From Luidia sarsii (lineage: Eukaryota > Echinodermata > Asteroidea > Paxillosida > Luidiidae), in the NCBI GenBank assembly GCA_949987565.1, contig OX465113.1, positions 2,076,264 to 2,140,263 on the forward strand: a stretch of 64,000 nucleotides of DNA. Reading direction: 5' to 3'. Of this stretch, positions 46,791 to 58,735 are shown piece after piece. A program made the position numbers and the translations under genes. Positions within the stretch are counted from its first letter, which is position 1; each line of letters opens with the position of its first letter. The notes under the pieces are model-generated. The model saw only the letters and a program-made list of their open reading frames with translations. It had not been told where the DNA came from and made no database searches.

Positions 46791-47534
46791 CCGGCCTCCC
46801 CTCAATCCCCGGCCACCCCACAATCCCCGGCCACCCCACAATCCCCGGCCTCCCCACAATCCCCGGCCTCCCCACAATCCCCGGCCTCCCCACAAACCCC
46901 GGCCTCCCCACAAACCCCGGCCTCCCCACAAACCCCAACCTCCCCACAAACCCCAACCTCCCCACAAACCCCAACCTCCCCACAAACCCCAACCTCCCCA
47001 CAAACCCCAACCTCCCCACAAACCCCAACCTCCCCACAAACCCCAACCTCCCCACAAACCCCAACCTCCCCACAATCCCCAACCTCCCCACAAACCCCAA
47101 CCTCCCCACAATCCCCAACCTCCCCACAAACCCCAACCTCCCCACAAACCCCAACCTCCCCACAAACCCCAACCTCCCCACAAACCCCAACCTCCCCACA
47201 AACCCCAACCTCCCCACAAACCCCAACCTCCCCACAAACCCCAACCTCCCCACAAACCCCAACCTCCCCACAAACCCCAACCTCCCCACAAACCCCAACC
47301 TCCCCACAAACCCCAACCTCCCCACAAACACCAACCTCCCCACAAACCCCAACCTCCCCACAAACCCCAACCTCCCCACAAACCCCAACCTCCCCACAAA
47401 CACCAACCTCCCCACAAACCCCAACCTCCCCACAAACCCCAACCTCCCCACAAACACCAACCTCCCCACAAACACCAACCTCCCCACAAACCCCAACCTC
47501 CCCACAAACACCAACCTCCCCACAAACACCAACC
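46791..47534. repeat. 18-bp C-rich minisatellite, about 41 copies
   Basis: CCTCCCCACAAACCCCAA units, 744 bases. At the left edge the units end in CCGG (46,791-46,925), in the middle AACCCCAA dominates, and toward the right AACACCAA variants appear (from 47,328). The period, a multiple of three, leaves five long frames open on both strands, none considered genes. The minus strand reads GGGGTTTGTGGGGAGGTT. Confidence 0.95.
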
Positions 47535-47594
47535 TGTCGCACCCCCTCTACCCCACTAGATAAAATAAAATGGAATTTTACCCTTTTTTAGACA

Positions 47595-47950
47595 GATTAG
47601 ATGTCGAAAAAAAAGTTAAAAGGCTTTATTTATTTAATTTTAAACTCGAACAAGGACCCTGACATCGCCAGGACTCGAACTCGGGTCACCAAGTTAGAAG
47701 TTAGAGAGTGTATCCGCTACACCAACACCTCCTTCTTACTTAAAAAACTTGGAACTAATATATATACCCTTTTTAAGAGAGGATAAAAGTCAAAACAAAA
47801 GTTAAAAGTTATTTATTTTTAAACTAGAACAAGGACCCCGACATCGCCAGGACTCGAACTCGGGTCACCAAGTTAGAAGTTAGAGAGTGTATCCGCTACA
47901 CCAACACATCCTTCTTACTTAACAAACTTGGAACTAATATATATACACTC
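47595..47950 (-). repeat. Tandem pair of tRNA-derived units
   Basis: Two copies, about 175 bases apart, of a block with a minus-strand tRNA-like GTGTAGCGGATACAC (D-arm-like) and GAGTTCGAGTCCTGG (B box). The ends pair with several G-U pairs (GGTGTTG/CGATGTC), better than other tRNA-like units here. The central arm CTAACTTCTAACTTGG is not a good anticodon stem. The AT-rich body repeats with it. Confidence 0.75.
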
Positions 47951-49783
47951 TCTAACTCTCTTTGGAACTAATATATAAAGCATCGTATTTGTATTTCATC
48001 GTATTGAAAGTTAAAAGAAAATATATAAGTACAAACAACAACAAAGTACAAAAAAACTGCTAGCTACAGTATGTCAACAGTACCAACTACAAATGGGAAT
48101 GAAGTTTCAAATATAAAATTTACCATCGTGATTTCTAAAGTGAAATTGACATGTTTTCTAAAGTCCCCATTTTGTGGGTAACATAAAAAATGAACGAATT
48201 CATCCAAACACGAGCAGAATGTGTTTTAAAATGTTATGGCATTGAATATCCTCTCAGTGGGATGGAATTATAGGCAACTTAGCCAATCGTTTGGATCTGA
48301 ATGTCCGAAATACTAAAAGTTACATTGTAAATGAAAACATATATTAATGTACTTGAAACAAACGAATGACACAGGAAACATGTTAATTTACTGTACAGAG
48401 GAATGTTCTTATTTCAATCTCACCATCCACTGACCATCTATGAAATGTCATTAAAACGAGAATAGAGCATATTAAAATCATTCAAACACAGCATGAATTA
48501 CTGCACCAATACCTTGTCTTCATATCTGTGAATGACTTTAAAGATTTTGTCGACCTCTTAACCCTAAACCCTTGTTGAAGAACGCAAATGAATCCTCTTG
48601 AATCAGTATGAAGTGGTTAAGGTCAAATTTCTTTTTAACACATCTAACACAGATCAAAATAAATCAAATGACCTTCCCAGTCTCCCTCAAAGTATTCACA
48701 CGGTTTTTGATTGAACAGAAGTGCAACATTTTATAGAGCTTTATGGCTACGCACAGCTTCGCTAACACGTGTAAAAGTGTTTGTAGATCGAGAGTTCGAG
48801 ACTATACGCAATCCCCACGCATAATTCTACTAGTGATCAAAGCGAAAAGACATAAATATGCAATGAATTATAATATTTTTTCACACATTCAGGTATAAAA
48901 TTGTCGATAAAAATGTCGATTCATATTTTTAGTTAAAATTGAAATGATTGAACATGCCTAATTGACCAATCAGACGGGGTTGTCTCCGTTGTGAGGCCCC
49001 CCCCCCGCAATGATCGACGGCCCCTTCGAAAAGATGGCGGTTTGCGGGAACGCAAATTGGACCACTGAATTCCACGATTTGTCCCTCTTTATGAAACTCG
49101 TAGGTGAGTAGCACATAGGTAATATTATTGTAGGTTGTTTTTAACACCCAATCAGATAAGCCAACATTTTTCTGTGGGTTTCATTTCCCTTTAATAATCC
49201 AACTCGAACAAACTGCGCGCAGCTGCAAAGAATTACAGACTTTCCCAAGTGTCTGTCAAACGGATGAGCTTAACGGGTTATTTTTAACAACATCAAATAG
49301 ACACTGGAAATATCGATACATTTTCTACAAAATGGTTGCTACTTCCATACACGTTATAGGATATTGTTGTTTTTGGCTTATCGCACTTAAATAATGGGAC
49401 CATTTATTAACTCTGGGTCTTCAATGCAATGTAATAAAAGTTTTTCTTTTACATAATTATAAGCTATTTTTATATTCCCTCTATAGTTCATATATGTAAC
49501 ATCTATGTCCTTGTATGCTTGACTGCAATGTTTGTTTTCTTTACTGGTCTGTCGTTACAGCACTGAAGGAGAGCAACTAGACAGTGATTGAGTTTGCTTT
49601 TTTTGTAATCCTGCAGGGGTGCTATTTGTTGGTTTTTCTTGTTAATTCGTGTCAAATCTCATTTTCAATGTGTATTCATATGTAATCATTTGTCTTCCAT
49701 ATTTGGATTTACAGTATATATTTATAGTTTTTATGTAATTTGTAATTCATGTTTGTATGTTTTCTGAGTATTCCTGCAAAAAC
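47951..49783. other. AT-rich unique sequence; possible LINE 3' region at the end
   Basis: AT-rich with no gene recognised. TTTATAGAGCTTTATGGCTA near 48,731 resembles the MITE ends. The last 350 bases, AT-rich and leading to an AAATG tail, may be the 3' untranslated part of a non-LTR retrotransposon. Confidence 0.4.
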
Positions 49784-49820
49784 AATAAATGAAATGAAAT
49801 GAAATGAAATGAAATGAAAT
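49784..49820 (+). repeat. AAATG pentanucleotide tail
   Basis: AATAAATGAAATGAAATGAA continuing for about six AAATG units. Short-repeat tails after an AATAAA-like sequence are typical 3' ends of CR1/L2-type LINEs; no coding part of such an element was found upstream. Confidence 0.6.
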
Positions 49821-50079
49821 TGTGGTTCCTAACAGTCATCTCCCAACAGATGTTGTCAAGTAAACGGATTGACACATTTTTTTGTTGAGAATCTTCGTGC
49901 AGAGAGCTTGAAGCGCTGAGCAAACGTCGCAATAAAATTGGCATCCAATTTTTGTGTTGTCTGGTAATTGCTTTGTCGCCCAGGCAACGGTCAATTCGCT
50001 TTCCCTAACAATGCTGGGCCACCGAGTGAGTTAGGCCCGTGGGTGTTCGCAGAGAATGCATCTTGGGTTGCAGACGGGT

Positions 50080-50340
50080 AAGGGGAGGAGGGGCTGAGGT
50101 AAGAGGGCCTGGGGGGTTGAAGGAAAGGAGAGGGCCGGGATATGGAGAAGCAGAGGGGGAGAGACAGAGGCAGAGGCAGAGAGGGAGAGGCAGAGAGGGA
50201 GAGGCAGAGGCAGGGAGGGAGAGACAGAGGGAGGGGAGAGGCAGAAGGGGAGGCAGGGGAGAGGCAGAGGCAGAGAGGGAGAGGTAGAGGAAGGGGAGAG
50301 GCAGAGGAAGGGGAGAGGCAGAAGGGGAGGCTGGGGAGAG

Positions 50341-50371
<31 letters not shown>

Positions 50372-50565
50372 AGAGGCAGAGGCAGAGGCAGAGGCAGAGG
50401 CAAAGGCAGAGGCAGAGGCAGGGGAGAGGCAGAGGCAGAGACAGGGGAGAGGCAGAGGCAGGGAGGGAGAGACAGAGGGAGGGGAGAGGCAGAGGTAGAG
50501 AGGGAGAGGCAGAGGAAGGGGAGAGGCAGAGGAAGGGGAGAGGCAGAAGGGGAGGCTGGGGAGAG

Positions 50566-50596
<31 letters not shown>

Positions 50597-51299
50597 AGAG
50601 GCAGAGGCAGAGGCAGAGGCAGAGGCAAAGGCAGAGGCAGAGGCAGGGGAGAGGCAGAGGAGAGGCAGAGGCAGAGGCAGAGACAGGGGAGAGGCAGAGG
50701 CAGGGAGGGAGAGACAGAGGGAGGGGAGAGGCAGATGGGGAGGCAGGGGAGAGGCAGAGGCAGAGAGGGAGAGGCAGAGGAAGGGGAGAGGCAGAGGAAG
50801 GGGAGAGGCAGAGGAAGGGGAGAGGCAGAAGGGGAGGCTGGGGAGAGGCAGAGGCAGAGGCAGAGGCAGAGGCAGAGGCAAAGGCAGGGGAGAGGCAGAG
50901 GCAGAGGCAGAGACAGGGGAGAGGCAGAGGCAGAGGCAGAGGCAGGGGAGAGGCAGAGGCAGAGGCAGAGGCAGAGACAGGGGAGAGGCAGAGGCAGAGG
51001 CAGAGGCAGAGACAGGGAGAGGCAGAGGTAGAGGCAGAGGTAGAGGCAGAGGCAGAGGCAGAGACAGAAGCAGAGGCAAAGGGAAAGGGGCGGGTGTTGA
51101 AAGGGAGGGTGAGAAAGAAAGAGAGGGAGAGAGAAAGGGAGGGATAGAGAGAGAAGGAGAGAGAAAGAGAGAAGGAGAAGGGGAGAGAGAGAGACAGAGG
51201 GAGGGGAGAGGCAGAAGGGGAGGCAGGGGAGAGGCAGAGGCAGAGAGGGAGAGGCAGAGGGAGGGGAGAGGCAGAAGGGGAGGCTGGGGAGAGGCAGAG

Positions 51300-51330
<31 letters not shown>

Positions 51331-51690
51331 AGAGGCAGAGGCAGAGGCAGGGGAGAGGCAGAGGCAGAGGCAGAGACAGGGGAGAGGCAGAGGCAGATAG
51401 ACAGGCAGAGGCAGGGGAGAGGCAGAGGCAGAGGCAGAGGCAGAGGCAGAGACAGGGAGAGGCAGAGGCAGAGGTAGAGGCAGAGGTAGAGGCAGAGACA
51501 GAGACAGAGGCAGAGGGAAAGGGGCGGGTGTTGAGAGGGAGGTTGAGAAAGAAAGAGAGGGAGAGAGAGAAAGGGAGGGATAGAGAGAGAGAGAAGGAGA
51601 GAGAAAGACAGAAGGAGAGGGGGAGAGAGAGAGAGGGGGGAGGGAGGAAGGTGTAGGGACTGGAGAGCTAGAGGGAAAGAGAGAGAGAGT
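50080..51690. repeat. 1.6-kb GGCAGA satellite with block duplications
   Basis: (GGCAGA)n with GGGGAGAGGCAGA blocks. A unique marker, GGGCGGGTGTTGA, occurs at about 51,088 and 51,532 (444 apart), each time leading into GAAAGAGAGGGAGAGAG, so a block of about 444 bases was duplicated. Minus-strand frames of 613 and 362 codons (Leu-Pro, Ala-Ser) are artefacts. Confidence 0.94.
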
Positions 51691-52292
51691 GGGATCGGTA
51701 AGACGTTTGCATCACGCGTGGGCACTGTGGGTTTATGGAAGTCACATTCCTGGCATGGTTGGGGGCGTGCCCTCTTGAGGACGACAGACGGTAAGAGGAG
51801 ACACGACGGACCGCACGATTTACGGCTCGGGTTATAATGGTCGTCAAATTGCCGGCCGGCCACGGGGGACACGACGCCAAAACAAACTCATCCTTCAGTC
51901 CACCAAACGACAAAGTAACAACCGAAGAAAAAAACAACAATACACACACGGTAGGGAGATGGTGATGGAAAACACGCCGAGAAACGATTGCCGGCGCACA
52001 CCACCCACGGTTGGAAGCTCGGGGCCGGTAAATATGCCAGTATAAACTGTTATTATTTGTCGCGGTTTACCTTGGGGAAAAGTTTCGCAGAACGATGCGA
52101 GGAAACAGACGAAATGAAAGTGTACCGGCATCATAACTGAGAAGCAGTAGACATTTCTAGAAAGAAAAAAACACAAATCGTATCAAAATATCACAATTAC
52201 AATAAAAGACATAATATACAAAATACATAAATCAAAGCAGTAGGTAATTCTAAATGGTACGATAAAGATCTCTTTAAATTATTATCATTACA
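51691..52292. other. Unique sequence, nothing recognised
   Basis: Mixed composition, GC-rich at 51,760-51,870. No gene recognised. Confidence 0.45.
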
Positions 52293-52510
52293 TTAGTGGA
52301 AGGTTTGCGGTGACACCATGTATGTCTTCTATTTCAAGAAGTATGGCTCTGAAAAGAGCCGGTAACTCAACGTTTCGGGTAGACTACCCGAAACGTTGAG
52401 TAACCGGCTCTTTTCAGAGCCATACTTCTTGAAATAGAAGACATACATGGTGTCACCGCAAACCTTCCACTAAGTTCTCCACCATGCAAACATTCAAGTC
52501 CGTATTATCA
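52293..52510. repeat. Family 2, copy 4: 181-bp near-perfect palindrome
   Basis: Arms 52,293-52,381 and 52,385-52,473 (89 bases) are reverse complements with a single mismatch (GGTAACTC against GGTTACTC) around a 3-base centre. Each arm contains GGTTTGCGGTGACACCATGT, an inner hairpin (GGCTCTGAAAAGAGCC) and CAACGTTTCGGGTA. The usual family tail CCACCATGCAAACATTCAAG follows at 52,481. Confidence 0.95.
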
Positions 52511-53684
52511 TTACAATAACGTAACTGGTAAAGGTCGTAAAATGTATTCATATCTAACAGCCCTATGGAAATCTGAAAAGATGTGTTTTCGAAGATTCCT
52601 AGTGATTTACTAGATCTTATCAATAAGGGAAGATTATTCCATAGTTTTGAAGCATTTATTTACAAAATGCAAGATCCACGAATTACTTTTGACACTTTAA
52701 ACTGGGACAGCAACTTCATAAGCGCCCTCAGAGTCAGACCCAAGATTGTGCTTCTGTATTAACGTAAAGGGCCTGACGTTTCGATTCCTATAGACAGTAA
52801 GACCTTTCTCAAAGGCCGAATGACAGGGACAAAAACAGAGAAGCAGAGGCAACTGGATACGGAAGATTGCAATGAGTTACGTTTGAATCAAATGCCGCAT
52901 GGAAATAGAACCGAAACTCTGAAAGGCTTCCTTTTAAGAGTCTGAGTTCCCACTCGAGGAGAAAAAGCACAACCCGCTCGGCAATAATTAGATTGCTTCC
53001 TGGTGGCATTAATCATAGCAAGTCAGATGGATTGGTTTAGGCGAGGACCCCCCCCCCAAGAAACTTGTCGATTCATGCAGCGGCCGGCCCGGCTCGCGTG
53101 CGGGCAGCTTCTAGATTTGCTGTTGTTGTTTGGGGTTTCGACACAAGAGGGCGCCGTTTGTTTACGCTCGACACAATTCACTGCAAACTTCCCGTCACTT
53201 CTGCAGATACCAGGAAGTGTGAACTAACCTCGGTGCTGAGTGAGGCAACGGCCGATGAATCACCCGCACACGTAGAGAACCAGCTTCCCTGACTGTATGA
53301 TTTCAAACTGCAGTGGGAAAAAAATAGAAAAGAAAGAAAGATCGCAGAAGGTCTCGTGGTAAAAGTTTTGTTGAAATGGCGAAACCCAATACGGTCGTTA
53401 ATTGATCCATTAGAAACTCCGGTAGGCACTCAGTAATTGGTTAATTAGTCGAAGGTCCCCTTTTCGTGAAGAAAAATAGGTTAGTGGGGGTAGCTGGGTT
53501 ATTAGTGGTTGCGTGCGTGGCGGCTTGTCGCTATCATTTCGCACCAGGCGGATTGCGAGAAACTTTGCCCTGAAACCTGCCCGCTGGCCACACGTCGAAA
53601 AAAGGCCACACGGCTACGTATACGTCTTTTGTGATCGCCAGGAACCCTTCCCACAATACACAGGGACACCACTGCACCCGACCA
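52511..53684. other. Unique sequence containing a family 1 copy
   Basis: GGGCCTGACGTTTCGATTCC at 52,770 and GACCTTTCTCAAAGGCC at 52,801 are a family 1 copy with a 10-base insertion in its stem. C run at about 53,049-53,057. No gene recognised elsewhere. Confidence 0.55.
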
Positions 53685-54271
53685 GGGACCCACTTCATGG
53701 AGCTGCCGTCAGGGACGACATTTCCCGAAGCACCAGTCACCATTCGTAGGATCAGCTTGCCTATACCAAAACTTCGCTTTTATTTTTATGCTAACCATAA
53801 AGCACAATGAAATAAGTCGAAAGCAATGGACATTTTCACATTGCAGTGCAGATTGCAATCCTGTTTACACGGTGGAAACTTTCCACGCATAGAAAATTTA
53901 AAGACTGTGTGAAAGTTGACCCTGGTTGCTGGCAAAAGTTCCGCTGGTACATGATGCTAAGTTGACGATCTACGCCCGAATGTCACACAGCTGCTTAAGG
54001 CTGGAAAAAATGGCTAAGCACGAAAAAGCCTTCCTTGGTTGAAACAAGAGTGTTTACCATATCCAACCCTTATTCAAATTATTTGATCAGTTGCATGGAA
54101 TATAAGCCCAATTTTGGCTAACAACCAGATTATCTTATTAAAGCATGTTTTTTCATGCTGAAGCAAATTTTGAAGCTTAAGCGGCTCGATGAATTTTGCA
54201 CCTTGTCTATAAGCAAGGAATAGTTTTCACAGCAGGTGTTCACACTTAATCAGCTGGAAGAAATTGGACCC
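53685..54271. mobile_element. Composite MITE-like element
   Basis: Left end GGGACCCACTTCATGGAGCT, then the interior blocks shared with 31,958 (AGGATCAGCTTGCC, GCAATGGACAT, GCAATCCTGTTTAC). After these come a further internal AGCTGCTTAAGGCTGG and two right ends in succession: CTTAAGCGGCTCGATGAATT at 54,179, and AGAAATTGGACCC ending at 54,271. This suggests two copies inserted into or next to each other. There is no transposase frame. Confidence 0.55.
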
Positions 54272-55939
54272 TAACTTTAAAAAGCCAACAGGTGCCCTAG
54301 ATTCTGTCGGTGATTAAAACCTCTGCTCATCTTCTGCTTTCAATTCTATCACGCGAGACAATCGGTGATCTGATGTTTTCAAAGTCAACTTAACCACGCC
54401 GAAAGCGATAGATCGGGGCAGACTTCTGGAAGGTCTCCAAACGAACACGGAGAGTGTCAGACGAAATGCATCAGCACTTAGTGCGTACGTGCCTCGCCAA
54501 CGACTGAGCGCTATGTAGGCCTACAGACAACCATGATGCATTTGCCACGCAATCCCGCGTCAGACCGACGACAGGAGTCTGGTTCCCTGGCTGCAGGATG
54601 CGACGCGCGAGTCCGGCACCAGGCAGGCTCCCCAGGCCCATTGCAGAGAATGAGAATTATCCGGAAGACTTCCCTTACGAAGTTCTCTCTCCCAATATTT
54701 TTTTAAAGGCCCAGTACAACATTGGTAAAAGTCACAAGATTGCCAGAGTTTGTGTGTTAAACCATTAAACATTCCAAAAAAGAAATCCTGCAAGGTTTCA
54801 GCTCAAATGGTAATCTGAGAAAGTAGAAAAAGGCAAAAAACGGTCACGGTTTACGCACCGTTCTGCAGTGTAGGAAATAGTTTATGACTTGCGAGTAATA
54901 AACTATTTGTCGATGTTTGAGTGAATATTTTTTGAGAAGTGCTGCATCCCAGACCGTAAGATTTTAACATGGAGGATTCTACCATGACCATCTAAACTGT
55001 GTAAATTATAAGGAAATCTGTGGACATCGATGTTTTCCGATCTTCGCAGTGTTGTATTGGGCCTTTGAAAGCACGAAAAGAAGCCGAATTTGTCTTCGGC
55101 ACTTTTCAAAATGTTGAGCTGTATTCAAATAAAATAAAATGTCTCTCTGTTGCTCTCCCTTCCTGTCTCTCTCCATTTTCCTGTCTATCTGACTGTCTCT
55201 CTGTCTCTGTCCCAAGATATCAAATGGCAACAGTTGCTATAGAATCAATCACAAAGTCACAGAATTTCAGTAATATTTCTCATTCACTGAATCACAGTGG
55301 ACCGGCGAAGTTAATCCAGAGTTTTCGGTTTAATAAAAGAATACATTTTTGATGAGGTCCAATTATTTCATAATCTATCCTTTGATTGGCATTCTTCACT
55401 CTTAATTGGCAGGGCATCTTCTCGGGTTTGTTGTTTCTAGGGGTCGGTTCTCGATTGGTAGCTGGAGGTATTTAGGGCTATCTCTTCACTTACACACACA
55501 CGCACCAAAAGGTGCTTCTCCTCAATCGCAAAGGCGCCACAGTGTACGGCGGGTTGTCTTGTCACTGCCCCCGCTGAAACACGAGCGGTAGAATGTGCCG
55601 AACTCCCGGGCCGGCCCCCCGCCGTGCGCAAACACGGCACGCCGTGCCTGAGCGCCGCTCGCCCGGCTGGCCCTAAACGATCAGAGAGCGGCTGCGGTAT
55701 TTAACGTTCCGAAACGCAGCGGGAGAAAAAACGGGCTCCGATTTCCATCCCCCTTAAGCACAAGTGCGAGTCAAGTGTAGCTCCCCTCCCCCTCTTTCGG
55801 TTTCACTTTTTCCTCATTCCCTTTACCCTCTAACTGAACAGAGAAATACAATGACTTCTGCACAATTCTCATCGCCGTGAATGGTTACTTCCTTATGATG
55901 CTTTGACTTCCCGATTTGATTTTCTGGGCGCGTACCTAT
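54272..55939. other. Unique sequence, nothing recognised
   Basis: Mixed composition; GC-rich, hairpin-prone CGTGCGCAAACACGGCACG at about 55,623. A short TCTCTGTC run lies at 55,141-55,212. No gene recognised. Confidence 0.45.
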
Positions 55940-56046
55940 ATAGTCCCTAGTGCCTTGCATATAGAACAAAAGGTTGAATAGGTCTCCACGGGAAAATTCT
56001 AAAGGCGTACAGGTCTCCACAAGGATTGTACGAAACCGGAAAAAAA
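55940..56046 (-). repeat. Dispersed repeat pair, member 1
   Basis: The reverse complement shares CCTTGTGGAGACCT, CCTTTARAATTTTCC, ACCTATTC and CAAGGCACTAG in the same order with 59,385-59,495. Family unknown. Confidence 0.7.
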
Positions 56047-57879
56047 TTGAAATAACTAAAAAAGGGGAAATTGTTGATGGGTAAGAATCGGTCGCAAGTG
56101 TTTTATGTAAGGGACATTTACAATCCAAATTTCTACACAGGAATGAAAAAAAACAGTGCTCACATAATGCACATGGATGAAGTATGTTGAGGCACATGGT
56201 GCACGATACATGCGCACGAGGTGATGCTCACTTTCACTTCATGTGCTTGAGGTACAGTAAATAGGGAGATGTTCTTGTACATGAAGCACTTCATGCACCT
56301 CATCCGACTTTTGCTCAAGTGACTGCAATGCCCCATGTGCTTGAGCTACAGTATTTCATGTGCATGTAGTACAGTAGGTGCCTCAGGTGTTTATGATTCT
56401 GGGACAAAATAATATGTGCCATTGCAGAAGTGCGTGTTTACAGTGCAGCGATGGAAATGTATAATAAAGGAGAATGTGGACAATATGACAGTCTTGTCTG
56501 CTCATTTCCACTCCTGTTCTGCACCAAATGAGATGCAAAGTTAGAGTGGTCTAAGTCACACGATGGCATGTAAACATTGGTCGCCCAGTCGGTCTATTGT
56601 ACCGCACCGTTGACGCAATTGCGTCTTGTTTGGGAGGTTTTACCCTTGTCAGGGGGTGTTGACAAGGACGACTGCTGACTGCAGGGACTGAAGCGACAAA
56701 TCGTTCCATTGCTTCACAAATTATCATCGTTTGTTGTTTACTTTCCAGGTCCACCTGAAAACAAAAAATTCCCCGGGGCTCGCTGTATTGACTATTTGCT
56801 CCTAGGGTGGCCAGAATCAACTTGGGGACTAATAACGCACGAAGAAAGGGGAGTAGGGGACTTTCAATTGTGTTTCTGGTCGGCAACTCTGATGGGCTGA
56901 GCTGGGCAACCTGGGCCTGGTTGTAAACCACACCGAGGTAAACAACGTCTGTATTCATACAAGGATTTCCAGAACCGAGAGGGAATTAATCTGCTCAACA
57001 CTTGGTCTGTCAGAAATATTCAGCTACCTGTTGCTATGTTGAGCGCCATTCGTCAAAACATTGGTGCATTATTGCCACAGTACAGTACATATACAGGCCA
57101 TCAAAAACTCCCACACTTTCCCGTTCACTGTTTGCAATGATAAACAGTACTCTTCCTATTCTTCCACAAGCGTTACATTATTGTACATGTTCAATGTTGG
57201 TGAAAGGTCTGCCAAACAACTTCCATCATCCCATAATACTTCGATCGAAGTCACAAACATCCCCCTGACGTTAGCGGCGGTCACACGGCCGAATTTCCCG
57301 TTCCTAACGCCGACATAGGCGACTATAAAATTATGATGGACGCATTCTTTGCACAAACCAATTCCATTCACTTGTGTCTACAAAGGCAGCCCTGGAACGA
57401 AAACAACGCCGGCCAGGCAATGACAATTGTCCGCTGGTGGTGTGGTTGCCGGGGCAGCGGGCTGTGGTTTTGCTGGGGGGGGGGGGGGGCAGGATGACGT
57501 CACGCCATCCACCGCGACCTTGGGCATTGCATGCCGCAGCGCACCTTGGTCCATGGTCCTAGGCTCGAACGTGCCTCAGCTTCCGTCGTGTTCCACGATC
57601 GTAGCAAGTACATGTACAGTACGTGTACAGTACATGTATGTAGTACAAGAGTCTGTTATTATATCTATACATAGCTATCCTTCTATAATTATTTTATAAC
57701 TCTCTCTTGAGCGTCTGTCTTGTTCTGTCTTTCCTTTCTTGGCAGGGGGGCTCGAAACCCCACATACTGAAGTCCGGTGTGACCGGTCTGCCATAGGTTC
57801 CTGTCCATCCCTTTGGACCGGGCCTAAAATCAAAAACCAGTACAAGAGTCTGAATCTCCCACGCTCTGCAGTTTGGCTG
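56047..57879. other. Unique sequence with a degenerate ATGTGCTTGAG repeat
   Basis: At 56,160-56,400, ATGTGCTTGAGGTACAGTA, ATGTGCTTGAGCTACAGTA and ATGTGCATGTAGTACAGTA recur among inverted GAAGCACTTCATGCACCTC pieces. A 135-codon minus-strand frame (56,958-56,551) is open without recognised motif. A palindromic GTACATGTACAGTACGTGTA cluster sits at 57,607-57,645, and a G run at about 57,475-57,489. Confidence 0.45.
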
Positions 57880-58400
57880 CTCTTCCCCTCTCCCTCCCTC
57901 GCACCTTTCTCTTCCGTCTGTGTCTCTCTGTCTGTCTCTGTGTTTCCCTGTCTCTCTGTCTCCCGTTCTCTGTCTCCCGTTCTCTGTCTCTGTCTGACTC
58001 TCTGTCTCTCTTGGTCGATCTGCCAGCTCTCTGCCTCTTTCGGTATCTCGCCTGTCTCCGTGTCACTTTCTCGTTCTCTATTTTGTTCCTCTCGGTATCT
58101 CTCAGTCTACTCTCTTGGTGCTCCGTCTCTCTGTCCCTGTCTTTCTTGGTCTCTCTCGGTCTTCCCATTCTCTGTCTGACTTTCTCTCTTGGTCTTCCAC
58201 TCTCTGTCTCTATTGGTCTTCCACTCTCTGTCTCTCTCGATCTATCTCTCTGTCTCTTTCTGTCAGTAACTTCAAGTTTCTGTCTCTCCCCACTATATCC
58301 CCTTCGGCTTCCTCTGTCACCCTCGACATCTCTGTCTCCGTCTCTCTCGGTCTCTCTACTGGTCTCTCTATCTGAACATTTGCAAAATCGTTCAATCAGT
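57880..58400. repeat. TCTGTC polypyrimidine tract
   Basis: TCTCTGTC and TTGGTCTTCCACTCTCTGTC blocks, the latter duplicated near 58,190 and 58,212. Ser/Leu-rich frames are artefacts. Confidence 0.88.
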
Positions 58401-58439
58401 TTTCCATTTATTTGTTTGGTATAGATATTACTCCCTCTT

Positions 58440-58735
58440 TCTCTCATCTACCCCTCTGCCTCTCGCCCCCGCACCCCCTCTCTCACTATTTACCTCTCTC
58501 TCTTCTCTCTCTCTCTCTCTCTTCTCTCTCTCTTCTCCCTCTCTTCTCTCTATCTCTCTCTCTCTCTCTTCTCTCTCTCTTCTCTCTCTCTCTGTCTCTC
58601 TCCGTCTCTCTGTCTCTCTCCCTCCTCTCTCTCCCCTCTTTCCCCTCCATTCCCCTCTCTCTATCCCTCCCACCCCCTCTCTTTCTCCACATCTCTCTGC
58701 AGCACTCCGTCACTCACACCCACACACACACACAC
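58440..58735. repeat. CTCT tract ending in CA repeats
   Basis: (CT)n-rich with CTTCTC interruptions, followed by (CA)n at about 58,715-58,737. Confidence 0.9.

Noticed and set aside
46709..47591. Pro-rich and Gly-rich open frames of 246-289 codons on both strands
   Set aside because: The 18-base period leaves five frames open at once, so openness carries no coding information.
47655..47735. Functional tRNA gene on the minus strand
   Set aside because: The ends pair mostly by G-U and the anticodon arm is missing; the unit is duplicated with its AT-rich body, as expected for a SINE-type repeat.
50031..51872. 613-codon minus-strand open frame
   Set aside because: Translation of the GGCAGA satellite (Leu-Pro and Ala-Ser repeats). 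The non-repeat N-terminus of about 70 residues has no recognised domain.
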